Of a stretch of DNA of 31,904 bases, positions 4,819 through 12,670 are shown one piece after another. Within the stretch, counting starts at the first letter, position 1. Each line of letters begins with the position of its first letter. The translations under genes and the position numbers were made by a program. A model generated the notes under the pieces. That model worked only from the letters and a program-made list of their open reading frames with translations, did no database searches and was not told where the DNA came from. The stretch comes from a virus. The stretch spans positions 1-31,904 of IMG/VR virus record IMGVR_UViG_3300024432_000043; one strand, written 5' to 3'.

Positions 4819-5802
4819 ATGAGCAAAGAAATAGTTAGACAAAAAACACCAGAAATAATGGAATGGGTATTAGACAATGGGGAGCAATTACAATTTACAT
4901 TAGATGATGCTAAAAATATTGCAGGAAACCCTAATGTTACTGCAAAAGAATTTTATATGTTATGCAAAATTTGTGCGCCCAGCAAACTTAATCCTTTTCT
5001 TAAAGATGCTTTTTTAATAAAATACGGTAACAATCCAGCACAAATTATCACAGGTAAAAATTCAGCAATGAAGGTAGCTAGTAGGAATAAAAATTATAAT
5101 GGCTTTAAAGCTGGGATTATTGTTATTGATAAAACTAAGAAAATTATACATCGTGAAGGTGCTATGGTTTATGATGGCGAACAATTAGTAGGCGGATGGG
5201 GAAAAGTATTTAAAAAAGATCAAAGTGAGCCAGCATACATTGAAGTTTCTTTAAAAGAATATATCGGAAAAACAAAAGACGGTTCAACTAATAAACAATG
5301 GCGAGAAAAGCCCGCAACAATGATTAGAAAAGTAGGGCTTGTCCAGCCCTTACGAGAGGCTTTTCCGGAGGATCTTAACGGCGTATATGATGAATCAGAA
5401 GTTGCTGCTATAGAAAATGCTCAAAAAGGCGAAAATACAACGGTAAATTCAAAAGTTGCTAGTATTTTCAGCAAAAAAGATGAAGATATTATTGAGGGTG
5501 AGATAGTAAAAGAGACTGCATGTAAATTAAAGCCTATTAAAAACCTTGGAGAAGATACCGCGCCGGATTTAACCTCCGAATTACATCATTACATAAACGC
5601 TTTAGATGTTCCTGGAGAAACAATAAATAAATGGTATAACAAGGCTGGTGTCAATAATTTGGGTGCATTAACCCCTGACATAAAACAAAAATGTATTGAT
5701 GATTTGAAACCAAAATATGAAGCATTAAAACAGGAAAAAATTCAAGACCCAGTAAAAGAAACTTTAAAACAAAATGAAATGTTCAGCGAGGAGGATAAAT
5801 AA
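4819..5802 (+). CDS. recT: RecT/Bet-family single-strand annealing protein
   Basis: A 327-residue protein. The N-terminal two thirds match RecT/Bet proteins: LCKICAPSKLNPFLKDAFLI at about 50-70, AQIITGKN, GWGKVF, and KPATMIRKVGLVQPLREAFP at about 175-195. The C-terminal third is lysine- and glutamate-rich, with a short helical tail. RecT proteins coat and anneal single strands to make recombinants and rolling or concatemeric DNA. The start at ATG 4819 has GAGGAA upstream; an earlier in-frame ATG lies inside the nuclease gene. It acts with the upstream nuclease and the SSB two genes downstream. Confidence 0.88.
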   Translation: MSKEIVRQKTPEIMEWVLDNGEQLQFTLDDAKNIAGNPNVTAKEFYMLCKICAPSKLNPFLKDAFLIKYGNNPAQIITGKNSAMKVASRNKNYNGFKAGIIVIDKTKKIIHREGAMVYDGEQLVGGWGKVFKKDQSEPAYIEVSLKEYIGKTKDGSTNKQWREKPATMIRKVGLVQPLREAFPEDLNGVYDESEVAAIENAQKGENTTVNSKVASIFSKKDEDIIEGEIVKETACKLKPIKNLGEDTAPDLTSELHHYINALDVPGETINKWYNKAGVNNLGALTPDIKQKCIDDLKPKYEALKQEKIQDPVKETLKQNEMFSEEDK

Positions 5803-6237
5803 ATGGTAGAAGATTACAAGTTTCCAATAGTTGGCGGCATGAAAGATAGTTTTAACGAATTAGATAGGGGGGCGTTAGAATGTATGCAAGCAGGTTATCC
5901 GGTTGATAGCATGGTAGTTCAATCTTTTTACGAAAGAAAAAGAAATTGTAGAAAATGGATTCAAGATTTACCATTTTTAAAATTCAAAGAAGATTGGGAA
6001 ATAAAAATAATACCACCCACAACAACTGCATTAATTAGATTTCAAGTGCGTAAAAAAGATGCTTGGGTTAGCGTTTATTTTGATTCTGATTGCAGATTGG
6101 GTTTTTCACCCGAGCCGTACTGGGAAATTTATCCGGTTGGCAATGACGCAGAGCGTTATGTTTTGGGAGAAGAAGACGAGCTTTTAGAAGGAATCGAAAA
6201 GGCTTTAAATGAACAATTAAACAAGGAGATTAAATAA
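5803..6237 (+). CDS. Unknown protein of the recombination module
   Basis: A 144-residue soluble protein placed directly between the RecT-like gene and SSB, with no gap on either side (ATG follows TAA). GAGGAGG serves as SD. It has aromatic-rich middle segments (FYERKRNCRKWIQDLPFLKF, WVSVYFDSD) and an acidic end (GEEDELLEGIEKALNEQ). No family is recognised. Its fixed position suggests a role in the same DNA transactions. Confidence 0.7.
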   Translation: MVEDYKFPIVGGMKDSFNELDRGALECMQAGYPVDSMVVQSFYERKRNCRKWIQDLPFLKFKEDWEIKIIPPTTTALIRFQVRKKDAWVSVYFDSDCRLGFSPEPYWEIYPVGNDAERYVLGEEDELLEGIEKALNEQLNKEIK

Positions 6238-6648
6238 ATGTCAGGAATAAACAAAGTTATTTTAATAGGAAACTTAGGGAATGACCCAGAGGCACATCAC
6301 ACACCAGACGGGAAGGTTATAACAAATATTAGTGTAGCTACAAGCAAAAGTTGGAAAGACAAACAAACCGGAGATCGGAAAGAAAAAACCGAATGGCATA
6401 AGGTAGTGTTTTTTAACAGACTAGCTGAGGTAGCTACAGAATATTTAAAAAAAGGTTTTAAAGTGTATATTGAGGGAAGTTTGCGCACCAACAAATGGAA
6501 AGATAAATCCGGCAATGATCGTTATACCACTGAAATAATTGCTCGCGAAATGCAAATGCTGGATGACAAAGGCGATAAGATCGATACACAATCAACTGTT
6601 CAGAAATCGGCCGAAACAAAAACATACGATGACGATATACCATTTTAG
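6238..6648 (+). CDS. ssb: Single-stranded DNA-binding protein
   Basis: A 136-residue SSB. The OB fold spans about 1-105, with [14 protein letters not shown] at the start, [26 protein letters not shown] and [14 protein letters not shown] short linker leads to the acidic tip DDDIPF, the peptide by which SSB recruits partner proteins. AAGGAG precedes ATG 6238. It protects single strands during replication and RecT-type annealing. Confidence 0.95.
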   Translation: MSGINKVILIGNLGNDPEAHHTPDGKVITNISVATSKSWKDKQTGDRKEKTEWHKVVFFNRLAEVATEYLKKGFKVYIEGSLRTNKWKDKSGNDRYTTEIIAREMQMLDDKGDKIDTQSTVQKSAETKTYDDDIPF

Positions 6649-6661
6649 GAGGGTTATGAAG

Positions 6662-6853
6662 ATGACATTCGTAGTTATACCGGTCACATTTGCATCTACT
6701 CTTGTTAATAGATTAGCAAAAGAAAAACTATTGACAGCAAGTATAGCGAATGCTATTGATATTGTCACAGATGAAGTAGATAAACTTGAAAAAGATCAAG
6801 AGCATTGCAGCTGGAATGCAAAGAAAAGAGAGGTGAGAGGTGAGCAAAAATGA
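6662..6853 (+). CDS. Small early protein of unknown function
   Basis: A 63-residue protein with a hydrophobic start (MTFVVIPVTFASTLV) and a charged helical rest. The start at ATG 6662 is preferred over ATG 6656 because GGAGG is nine bases before it but only three before the other. It overlaps the next gene by 14 bases. No family is recognised. The first 17 residues could be a membrane anchor. Confidence 0.55.
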   Translation: MTFVVIPVTFASTLVNRLAKEKLLTASIANAIDIVTDEVDKLEKDQEHCSWNAKKREVRGEQK

Positions 6854-7196
6854 AGCAGAAAAAGCATTTGAATCGGTAAAAAAAAATTTTGATAACCCTG
6901 TTATGCAAGCTACGGGTCGCATGTGGTATCATATAAAAATAGTTGAAATAATTAAGGACACAACCAAGACGCAGATGTTTTTATTTTTTTTGATCGGCCT
7001 AGCCAATGTAATATTTTTTGCAATTGGATATCATACGTTTAAGCATCCTAACAATTTAGTTATTATATGTCAGTTTTTTTCTTTGTTAGCGGGGATGCTT
7101 ATGTTTTGGGAAATGTATGTAGAGGCCTGTGAATATAAATTATTTAAAAGAAAATTAAAAAGTGAGTCAAAGAAGCAAAAGGTGAGCGATGAGTGA
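6840..7196 (+). CDS. Small membrane protein with two predicted helices
   Basis: A 118-residue protein starting at GTG 6840 (GAGAGG upstream). Two hydrophobic segments at about residues 45-66 (MFLFFLIGLANVIFFAIGY) and 70-92 are separated by a short HTFKHP loop, so both ends probably face the cytoplasm. The C-terminal tail is basic and ends in VSDE. No family is recognised. Membrane position could mean exclusion of other phages or lysis-related work, but nothing here proves it. Confidence 0.6.
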   Translation: MSKNEAEKAFESVKKNFDNPVMQATGRMWYHIKIVEIIKDTTKTQMFLFFLIGLANVIFFAIGYHTFKHPNNLVIICQFFSLLAGMLMFWEMYVEACEYKLFKRKLKSESKKQKVSDE

Positions 7197-7197
7197 G
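7180..7197 (+). repeat. Gene-junction repeat, copy 1
   Basis: AGGTGAGCGATGAGTGAG spans the stop of the membrane-protein gene and the start of the next gene. The same 18 bases recur at 7358-7375. In both places it encodes the C-terminal VSDE of one protein, carries AGGTGAG as SD, and starts the next protein with MSE. Confidence 0.7.
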
Positions 7198-7374
7198 TTT
7201 ACATTAGAAGAATTAGACTTATTGTCATATGGACTAATATCTATGTTGCATAATAAAAACTATTATAAGCCTTTCGGTAAAACTAAAATTAAAGATTTAT
7301 TTGATAAAGTGATTCAATTAAATATAAAGATAAGAGAAAACAACTATTCAGCTATTGAGGTGAGCGATGAGTGA
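7189..7374 (+). CDS. Small early protein of unknown function
   Basis: A 61-residue protein, mostly helical, with leucine- and lysine-rich segments (FTLEELDLLSYGLISML). It begins and ends in the two copies of the junction repeat, so its start (MSE) matches that of the next gene and its end (VSDE) matches that of the previous one. AGGTGAG is the SD. No family is recognised. Confidence 0.6.
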   Translation: MSEFTLEELDLLSYGLISMLHNKNYYKPFGKTKIKDLFDKVIQLNIKIRENNYSAIEVSDE

Positions 7375-7375
7375 G
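7358..7375 (+). repeat. Gene-junction repeat, copy 2
   Basis: Exact second copy of the 18-base stop/start cassette described at 7180-7197, 178 bases downstream, joining the next pair of genes in the same way. Confidence 0.7.
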
Positions 7376-7573
7376 GGTAGGGAAAAGTTAAAAGAAGTTT
7401 TAACTATAGGTTCAGATTATTATATCCAGGATGAGCATATCAAATCGGTATTATTAAAAGCGACTTTCGTAGACTGGTTAGATGAACATAGAACCACCGG
7501 AATATTTTTATCTGGAGGTATTTTCCAGAAGATCGGCATTGAAAGGGTTCTTAAAAAAGTGCTAGGAACTTAG
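7367..7573 (+). CDS. Small early protein of unknown function
   Basis: A 68-residue protein starting in the second junction repeat (GAGGTGAG as SD). It has a charged N-terminus, a central VDWLDEHRTTGIFLSGGIF segment and a basic tail. No family is recognised. Its stop is followed by a 65-base gap without a gene. Confidence 0.55.
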   Translation: MSEGREKLKEVLTIGSDYYIQDEHIKSVLLKATFVDWLDEHRTTGIFLSGGIFQKIGIERVLKKVLGT

Positions 7574-7638
7574 TAAGGATGCGGATGTATAGATGAAATT
7601 TCCGAGTATAGTTTTTTAATTTAACATAGGAGAAGATA

Positions 7639-7914
7639 ATGGATAAATTTATTTATAAGTACGTACTAGATTTAAAACCAACCACCAGTATAAAAATTCC
7701 AGCAGGATATGAAATTCTAACTATACAACAACAACATAATAATATTTGTTTGTGGGCATTAGTAGATACTGATAGCCCAGTAATTGTTGAAACTTTTCAT
7801 ATAATTGGAACAGGGCAGATGTTTCCTTGGGAAAAAACAAAAGTTAAATATGTAAATACTGTGCAAATGGGTAATGGCGCATTAATATGGCACATATTTA
7901 AAGATATATCTTAA
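7639..7914 (+). CDS. Small phage protein, DUF7352-like
   Basis: A 91-residue protein. The pattern KYVLDLKPTTSIKIPAGYEILTIQQQ, then LWALVD, then IIGTGQMFP, and a final WHIFKD resembles a widespread small phage family (I recall it as DUF7352; the exact name is from memory). It is probably a compact beta-rich domain. AGGAGAAG precedes ATG 7639. Function unknown. Confidence 0.6.
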   Translation: MDKFIYKYVLDLKPTTSIKIPAGYEILTIQQQHNNICLWALVDTDSPVIVETFHIIGTGQMFPWEKTKVKYVNTVQMGNGALIWHIFKDIS

Positions 7915-7960
7915 AATTTCAGAGTACAGTGATTATCGGAACAACTAAAGAGGGGGCAAG

Positions 7961-8452
7961 ATGAGCAAAAACGAACCAGAAACTTTATGTGTGGCATGGC
8001 TTTCTAGCTGCCAGCAATTTACTCTTATTCAAGATGTATATATGGTAGCTGTACAATCTGCTGTTAGATCATTGGATAAAGAAGAAAAAAAACTTTTAGA
8101 TAAATTTGCAAGATATCTTATAGATAATCAACCATCGAAAGGTAAAAAGCTAAGATGGAAATTTAATAGATTTACTAAAAAAGTAATGAAATTTAAAAGC
8201 AAGAAATTTAAAATTAATATAATAGTTGAAAAATTATTAAACTCAGTAAAGTTTATTTCAGCACGCCCTATTGTGGGAGCTATTGCAGTAAAGTATCCGC
8301 ACAACAATTCTTTTTCTGTTTTTATTGGAATTGCGATGGGTGAAGATGAAGACAATGATATTTCCTACATAAAAAGCATGGGGCAGAGAACAACGGAAAT
8401 AATAGCAAGAGGGATTTTTCCTCAATTTAATGACATGAAATATCATAGTTAA
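7961..8452 (+). CDS. Early protein of unknown function
   Basis: A 163-residue protein. The N-terminal 60 residues look helical, followed by a strongly basic patch (about 60-90, rich in Lys and Phe) and a C-terminal half with short hydrophobic strands (FISARPIVGAIAV, SFSVFIGIAMG). GAGGGGG precedes ATG 7961. No family is recognised. Confidence 0.6.
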   Translation: MSKNEPETLCVAWLSSCQQFTLIQDVYMVAVQSAVRSLDKEEKKLLDKFARYLIDNQPSKGKKLRWKFNRFTKKVMKFKSKKFKINIIVEKLLNSVKFISARPIVGAIAVKYPHNNSFSVFIGIAMGEDEDNDISYIKSMGQRTTEIIARGIFPQFNDMKYHS

Positions 8453-8471
8453 AAACGAGAGAGGTGAAAAT

Positions 8472-8675
8472 ATGACAGATGATAAAATACCTAAACCCAT
8501 TTGCCAAATTTGCGGTTTAGAAAGAAAAGCTTTTGATGGTTTGGTTTTGTTTATGCATTACGGAGTTTTCTGTTTTGAATGTCTGGGTAAATACGAGCCA
8601 AGATTTTTGAATATTTGTAGAGAAGCCGTTAAAGTAGAAATCAAAAAAATAAAAAAAGAGAGGAGCGAATTATGA
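8472..8675 (+). CDS. Small zinc-finger protein
   Basis: A 67-residue protein with ICQICG and VFCFECLG as two CxxC knuckles about 21 residues apart, typical of a zinc-binding treble-clef or ribbon fold, followed by a basic helix (EAVKVEIKKIKKER). GAGAGGTG precedes ATG 8472. The stop overlaps the next start by ATGA. It is probably a nucleic-acid or protein adaptor. The family is not recognised. Confidence 0.6.
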   Translation: MTDDKIPKPICQICGLERKAFDGLVLFMHYGVFCFECLGKYEPRFLNICREAVKVEIKKIKKERSEL

Positions 8676-9421
8676 GATATCGCTGTAATTTTTTATTCGG
8701 AAACTTAGAAATAAACGATGATTATATAAATGTTCCACCTCCCGGATGGTGGGACGCAACAAAAACTTATAATCTATCCCCTACTCGCACAATAAAAATA
8801 AAGCGCAAGTGTTCGCATGACCAAATTAACAATATCAGATCTTTTAGACTGGCCATACAATATAATAAATACACAACAGGAGTAACACAAATGTTAAATC
8901 ACGAATATGTAGAACCTAAATTATATAAAGAACCTTTAAAAGCACCCTTTAAAAATTATCACATGAAGAAATCTTATGCTTATCAATTACAACAGCTTAC
9001 CGAACAGGCATTTACATTAAACTATAAGTTGCATCCTAGAGAATCAATTCGTACCGCACCCCTCACTTGCGGCACACCTTGGCGTGATCTTGATTACTAT
9101 GATGATGATTACGTTGCAAGATTTATAAAAAACTTAAAGACTGCAATAAAAAATAGCGAGGATGTTCTTCGTGAACGAATCAGAAAAGCAAAAAGAAAAG
9201 CTTATTTAAAAGATTACAATTTCTTTAAGGATTTATTTGAAAAAAAACCTGCTATCAAAGAACCGAGCGCACCGCCTCACCAGATAGCAAACTCTAATTC
9301 CAGAATGTTTTCGCCAGGACGTACAATTACTTTACGCCGTCAGCAGCCAAACGGGAACATAACAAACATTAATTTTATTTTTAATTTTAATATCGGCAGA
9401 GCTACGTGTGGGATTTTGTAA
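8672..9421 (+). CDS. Early protein of unknown function
   Basis: A 249-residue protein coupled to the zinc-finger gene (ATGA overlap, GAGGAGC as SD). It has an N-terminal PPPGWWDATKTYNLSP block, a CSHDQINNIRSF segment, a charged helix rich in Arg and Lys at about 165-195, a proline stretch (IKEPSAPP) and a C-terminal asparagine- and phenylalanine-rich end (NGNITNINFIFNFNIG). No family is recognised. The low-complexity end is unusual among its neighbours. Confidence 0.6.
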   Translation: MRYRCNFLFGNLEINDDYINVPPPGWWDATKTYNLSPTRTIKIKRKCSHDQINNIRSFRLAIQYNKYTTGVTQMLNHEYVEPKLYKEPLKAPFKNYHMKKSYAYQLQQLTEQAFTLNYKLHPRESIRTAPLTCGTPWRDLDYYDDDYVARFIKNLKTAIKNSEDVLRERIRKAKRKAYLKDYNFFKDLFEKKPAIKEPSAPPHQIANSNSRMFSPGRTITLRRQQPNGNITNINFIFNFNIGRATCGIL

Positions 9422-9432
9422 GGAATAAAAAC

Positions 9433-9714
9433 ATGAAATTATTTTCTTTGGTTTGGTATTATTATAAATGGAAGATCTATTATCCGGTGAAAGCGAACTT
9501 ATTTAATTTGTCTAATCCACCTGATGTTACCATTAGGTCGGAAACTCTCAAAGGAAGCGATCACCAAAAAATAACCATACGCTTAAAGAATAAAAAGATA
9601 ATGGAGTTTAAGGTAAAGGGAAGAATTTACGGGATTATTTCGCATACTTCGGTTAGACTATTGGCCGAGAAGTGGAGTGATCTTTTGGACGAAAGCGAAT
9701 ATTTTGACGAATAA
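9433..9714 (+). CDS. Last protein gene of the early operon, unknown function
   Basis: A 93-residue basic protein. I chose ATG 9433 because AAGGAAT lies upstream; an in-frame ATG at 9406 would overlap the previous gene by 16 bases and lacks a clear SD. The N-terminus is aromatic (FSLVWYYYKWKIYY), the middle is a beta-like KITIRLKNKKIMEFKVKG segment, and the end is acidic. The double stop TAATAA is followed after 3 bases by the tRNA. No family is recognised. Confidence 0.6.
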   Translation: MKLFSLVWYYYKWKIYYPVKANLFNLSNPPDVTIRSETLKGSDHQKITIRLKNKKIMEFKVKGRIYGIISHTSVRLLAEKWSDLLDESEYFDE

Positions 9715-9717
9715 TAA

Positions 9718-9798
9718 GGAAAGGTATGGAAGTGGCTAAACCAGGCAGTCTGTAAAACTGTTCCCTCGGGTTCGGAGGTTCAAATCCTACCCTTTCCA
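9718..9798 (+). tRNA. tRNA-Tyr (anticodon GTA)
   Basis: Full cloverleaf. The acceptor stem GGAAAGG/CCTTTCC is perfect, with discriminator A at 9798. The D stem is TGG/CCA, and the anticodon stem has five pairs with loop CTGTAAA. A 12-base variable arm, TCCCTCGGGTTC, makes it a type II tRNA as expected for bacterial tRNA-Tyr. The T loop is TTCAAAT, and the T stem has one G-A mismatch. No CCA is encoded. It begins three bases after the last early gene, so it is probably cut from the early transcript. It may supply tyrosine codons in phage messages. Confidence 0.9.
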
Positions 9799-9801
9799 GC
9801 T

Positions 9802-9839
9802 AAAAAACTAAGGATCCCGAAGGAGCCTTGTACCTTAGT
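9802..9839 (-). terminator. Intrinsic terminator of the late operon
   Basis: On the minus strand ACTAAGG (9839-9833) pairs with CCTTAGT (9813-9807), with internal GC-rich pairing (AAGG/CCTT), and the RNA then runs into U residues (complement of 9802-9807). It lies 23 bases past the TerL stop. Confidence 0.75.
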
Positions 9840-9854
9840 CTCGAAAGTCTAAGG
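9833..9854 (+). terminator. Alternative hairpin facing the early operon
   Basis: CCTTAG (9833-9838) also pairs with CTAAGG (9849-9854) around a CT-CGAA-AG core. The middle CCTTAG can thus pair to either side, giving two mutually exclusive hairpins between convergent operons. Only weak U-richness follows on the plus strand. Confidence 0.4.
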
Positions 9855-9861
9855 GTTGAAA

Positions 9862-11178
9862 CTATATTTTATTTAACTTTCTTGCTTTACTTGGCGTCTT
9901 ATCTGCATAATAATCCTGCCATCCAACAACTAAATATCTTAAGGCATCTGCACCATGACTAGCCCAATTATGCAACGGTTTATCACTATAACAATGATGT
10001 TCTTCAGAATACTTTTTGCGATATTCCATAATGCAATCAATACCTTTAGCGCAATTCTTCTCGTGAAAGATCAAAGATGGGAATTGCGCTCGCACCGCAT
10101 CTATGCCATCTTGAATAGGAATGTTAGGCACAATTTGAAATCTAAATCCTCGTGATAGTGCATATTCAAACCGAGATTTTCCCGAAGTTAACTCCCTGAC
10201 TTTTATATCATGCGGGGCAAAATGACCTCTATATTGTATAGAATTAGCTTTAGAAAACTCTTGTATCATATTGAAATAATGTTCTAAACCTTCCCCATTA
10301 CATTCATAATAATTTATAAGTCTGAGTTCTTTTTTATATGGCTGCATAAACCAGATAGAAGTATAATCGCTTATACCCAAATCCCAAAAAGTATATATCG
10401 GCAATCTCGGATCAATGTCAAAATTCTTTACGCGACCTGCTTTTCTCGCTTTAGCTAAAAGTTTGCCATAGTAAGAACCTACATTACCAGCAGTAAACGA
10501 ACAATAATACTCTTGTTGAATGATCTCTTCTGGCGTTCCTTCTGCCCTATCATCATCAATTTGTTCTTGAGTGACAACGGGATTACCATATGCATCTTCG
10601 GTATCCTCAATGGTTAAAAACTGCGAAAACCATCTATCACTGTTTATGCCGTGAGAATACATTTTATACAAATGATTTGTGCCGCGCGGGGTTCCCTGAA
10701 ATATTGCCCACCCACCGTTTTCATTTAAAATCGGTTTGATTAACTCCCACGCAGTAGGATTATGTAAGGCATATTCAGAAAATACTACACCCACCGGATT
10801 AGAACCCATAAGCGAATCGTAATTGTCAGAACCTAAAAGTTGAAACGTAGAACCATTAATAAACCTGATAAGCATTTCTGTGTTATTAGGTTCGCCCTCA
10901 ATGAAAGATGGTGGGAAATGATCCAAAAATCGCACACCATTTTTATCAATAGCATTCCAGATATTACGGCGTGCTTGACGTTGTTCAGGAAATAAATAGA
11001 CATAATTGCCTTTTCTCTCCATCGCAGCACCGATTAGGATATTTATAAAAGTCTTGTCTTTTCCGGCACGCCTATGCCAAACACATACTGCGCGCCTCTT
11101 TTGCTCTTTAAAGAATGCTCTCCATACCGGAATCTGATATTCCCTTAACTTAAAATTGTATGGTAGATTTATTTTCAT
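9862..11178 (-). CDS. terL: Terminase large subunit
   Basis: A 438-residue terminase with both activities. The ATPase part has a Walker A-like WHRRAGKDKT (34-43), Walker B ending FSE (E135) and a coupling motif QGTPRG (161-166). The RNase-H-like nuclease part has FWDLG (D266), HD (323-324) and DALRYL (D411). It cuts and pumps phage DNA into the empty head together with the portal. The start at ATG 11178 follows the fibre stop by a few bases and has no good SD, so it probably depends on coupling. It is the last gene of the late operon. No small-terminase gene is recognised in this window. Confidence 0.95.
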   Translation of the reverse strand: MKINLPYNFKLREYQIPVWRAFFKEQKRRAVCVWHRRAGKDKTFINILIGAAMERKGNYVYLFPEQRQARRNIWNAIDKNGVRFLDHFPPSFIEGEPNNTEMLIRFINGSTFQLLGSDNYDSLMGSNPVGVVFSEYALHNPTAWELIKPILNENGGWAIFQGTPRGTNHLYKMYSHGINSDRWFSQFLTIEDTEDAYGNPVVTQEQIDDDRAEGTPEEIIQQEYYCSFTAGNVGSYYGKLLAKARKAGRVKNFDIDPRLPIYTFWDLGISDYTSIWFMQPYKKELRLINYYECNGEGLEHYFNMIQEFSKANSIQYRGHFAPHDIKVRELTSGKSRFEYALSRGFRFQIVPNIPIQDGIDAVRAQFPSLIFHEKNCAKGIDCIMEYRKKYSEEHHCYSDKPLHNWASHGADALRYLVVGWQDYYADKTPSKARKLNKI

Positions 11179-11181
11179 AAA

Positions 11182-12669
11182 TTATGCTAATGTGCCAAAC
11201 GCTATAATACCCACTTCCTGTGAATCTCTTTTTGTATTACTAGCATCCACACATTCAACTCTAATCGAATTGACAGCTTTTCCAATTGGATAAATTATTG
11301 AGGTATTATTTATTCCGGTCACTAAAGGAGATTTAGTACTTGTTGATTCAGTCCATTCTCCTATACTGAAACTTATTGACCACGTTATCGTATAATCTCC
11401 GGTGCCATTACGTACGACACTGCTGAGATTATAAGAATCTTTAATAGTCACGCCTGCGTTTCCGTCAAACGTAACCCACGCTTTTGCAACGGCTGAACCG
11501 TGTACTATTCCCCGGGATGAATCATTTGCTAGTTGATTTCCGAGGAATAAAAATTGACCTCCAACATAAACCAATATGTATACCTGGTTAGTTTGCAAAT
11601 CACTAGCCGTAAGAACCGTTCCATCTGCTCTGGAAATTGTCTGCACTCCCAATCCATTAATGTTGATTGTAGATGCCCCAGTATTTGAAACATTAATTAA
11701 TACCTCGATCGTTAAACCTGGAACATAAGCAGTTATTCCGGTTACTGTTCCGGTATAGGCATTTGCTGCACCTCCGGCTACTACATAAAAAACATTTTCA
11801 CTATGACCTTTTAAGGTACTAGGGGTGATGTATTTAAAATTATCTGTTCCAGTTTCTACTTCCGCTTGTGTTGCTTTTTGACTAAGCCCTAATAAATAAT
11901 ATTCACCATCATGATATATAAATGCATAAGTAACCCCACTAGCCAGATCAGCGGAATTTAGTGTTGCACCATTACTATTTACAAGATTTTTAGCTCCCAA
12001 TCCATTAATGTTGATTGTAGATGCCCCAGTATTTGAAGATCCAAAATTTAAAAAGATTTCCTCACTAGTTGTATATCCAACAAAATCTGTAATAGTCACA
12101 ACATAAGTATTAACACCTGTAGTAACTCCGTACCATGTCTCACCGGGAAGCGTATCCCCGATTTCTACAGCTTCGATTTCTGTGTTAGTGTCATCCATTC
12201 TCCATGATTGCTTAGCTGCAAGTTGAGGTATTGTATAATCTTTTGCAATTACTTGTTCTGAGTTTTGATATTTAGGTTGTAGTTTTCTGGTTTCCATTCT
12301 AAGCTGTTTTAATTCTCTATCAAACTTAGAAAAAATTTCATTAAAATCCTCGGGGTCAAAATTTTGATTTGTTAAGAAATTATAATTAGCAGAAAAATCT
12401 ATATCAGCCATAATGGTTATTATATCGTTGGTTGCAGCTCCTACATTTAAAACAACTGTAAATGAATTTCCTACCCCAACTCCGGTTATAGTGTAATCAG
12501 TAGTTAAAACCAAAATATCTGTAGTATCATCTGGAGAAACACCAGCTAAGGTTTGATAAACTTCTATATCAGTTTCATCTTCAATTCTCCAAGTTCCTGC
12601 AAAATTAGTTTGTCCACTACTTGCAGCATATTGCTTTCTGGTGGAATTATCATTAATCGTAATAGCCAT
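11182..12669 (-). CDS. Tail fibre with T7-like N-terminal attachment domain
   Basis: A 495-residue protein. Residues 1-100 form a beta-rich block (YAASSGQTNFAGTW, ITGVGVGNSFTVVL) like T7 gp17-type fibre N-termini that bind the tail, followed by a helical segment FDPEDFNEIFSKFDRELKQL at about 105-140. Two copies of a GASTININGLG...YYLLG-like unit follow at about 215-265 and 330-375. The C-terminus (KSPLVTG..., VRVECVDASNTKRDS) may be the receptor-binding or trimerising end. SD AAAAGGAG precedes ATG 12669. It lies directly between the tailspike and TerL. Confidence 0.8.
   Translation of the reverse strand: MAITINDNSTRKQYAASSGQTNFAGTWRIEDETDIEVYQTLAGVSPDDTTDILVLTTDYTITGVGVGNSFTVVLNVGAATNDIITIMADIDFSANYNFLTNQNFDPEDFNEIFSKFDRELKQLRMETRKLQPKYQNSEQVIAKDYTIPQLAAKQSWRMDDTNTEIEAVEIGDTLPGETWYGVTTGVNTYVVTITDFVGYTTSEEIFLNFGSSNTGASTININGLGAKNLVNSNGATLNSADLASGVTYAFIYHDGEYYLLGLSQKATQAEVETGTDNFKYITPSTLKGHSENVFYVVAGGAANAYTGTVTGITAYVPGLTIEVLINVSNTGASTININGLGVQTISRADGTVLTASDLQTNQVYILVYVGGQFLFLGNQLANDSSRGIVHGSAVAKAWVTFDGNAGVTIKDSYNLSSVVRNGTGDYTITWSISFSIGEWTESTSTKSPLVTGINNTSIIYPIGKAVNSIRVECVDASNTKRDSQEVGIIAFGTLA
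11646..11689 (-). repeat. 44-bp exact repeat in the tail-fibre gene, copy 1
   Basis: This 44-base segment is identical to 11994-12037, 348 bases away. It encodes the SNTGASTININGLG part of the second protein unit, while the surrounding unit sequences differ. Confidence 0.85.
11994..12037 (-). repeat. 44-bp exact repeat in the tail-fibre gene, copy 2
   Basis: Second copy of the repeat at 11646-11689, encoding the first GASTININGLG unit. Confidence 0.85.
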
Positions 12670-12670
12670 A

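Noticed and set aside
7594-7929. Similar AAATTTC-GAGTA-AG stretches upstream of two small genes
   Set aside because: Only about 16 bases with several mismatches; could be chance in AT-rich intergenic DNA.
9806-9861. Possible second tRNA after tRNA-Tyr
   Set aside because: The segment pairs as simple CTAAGG/CCTTAG hairpins and has no acceptor stem or proper T loop.
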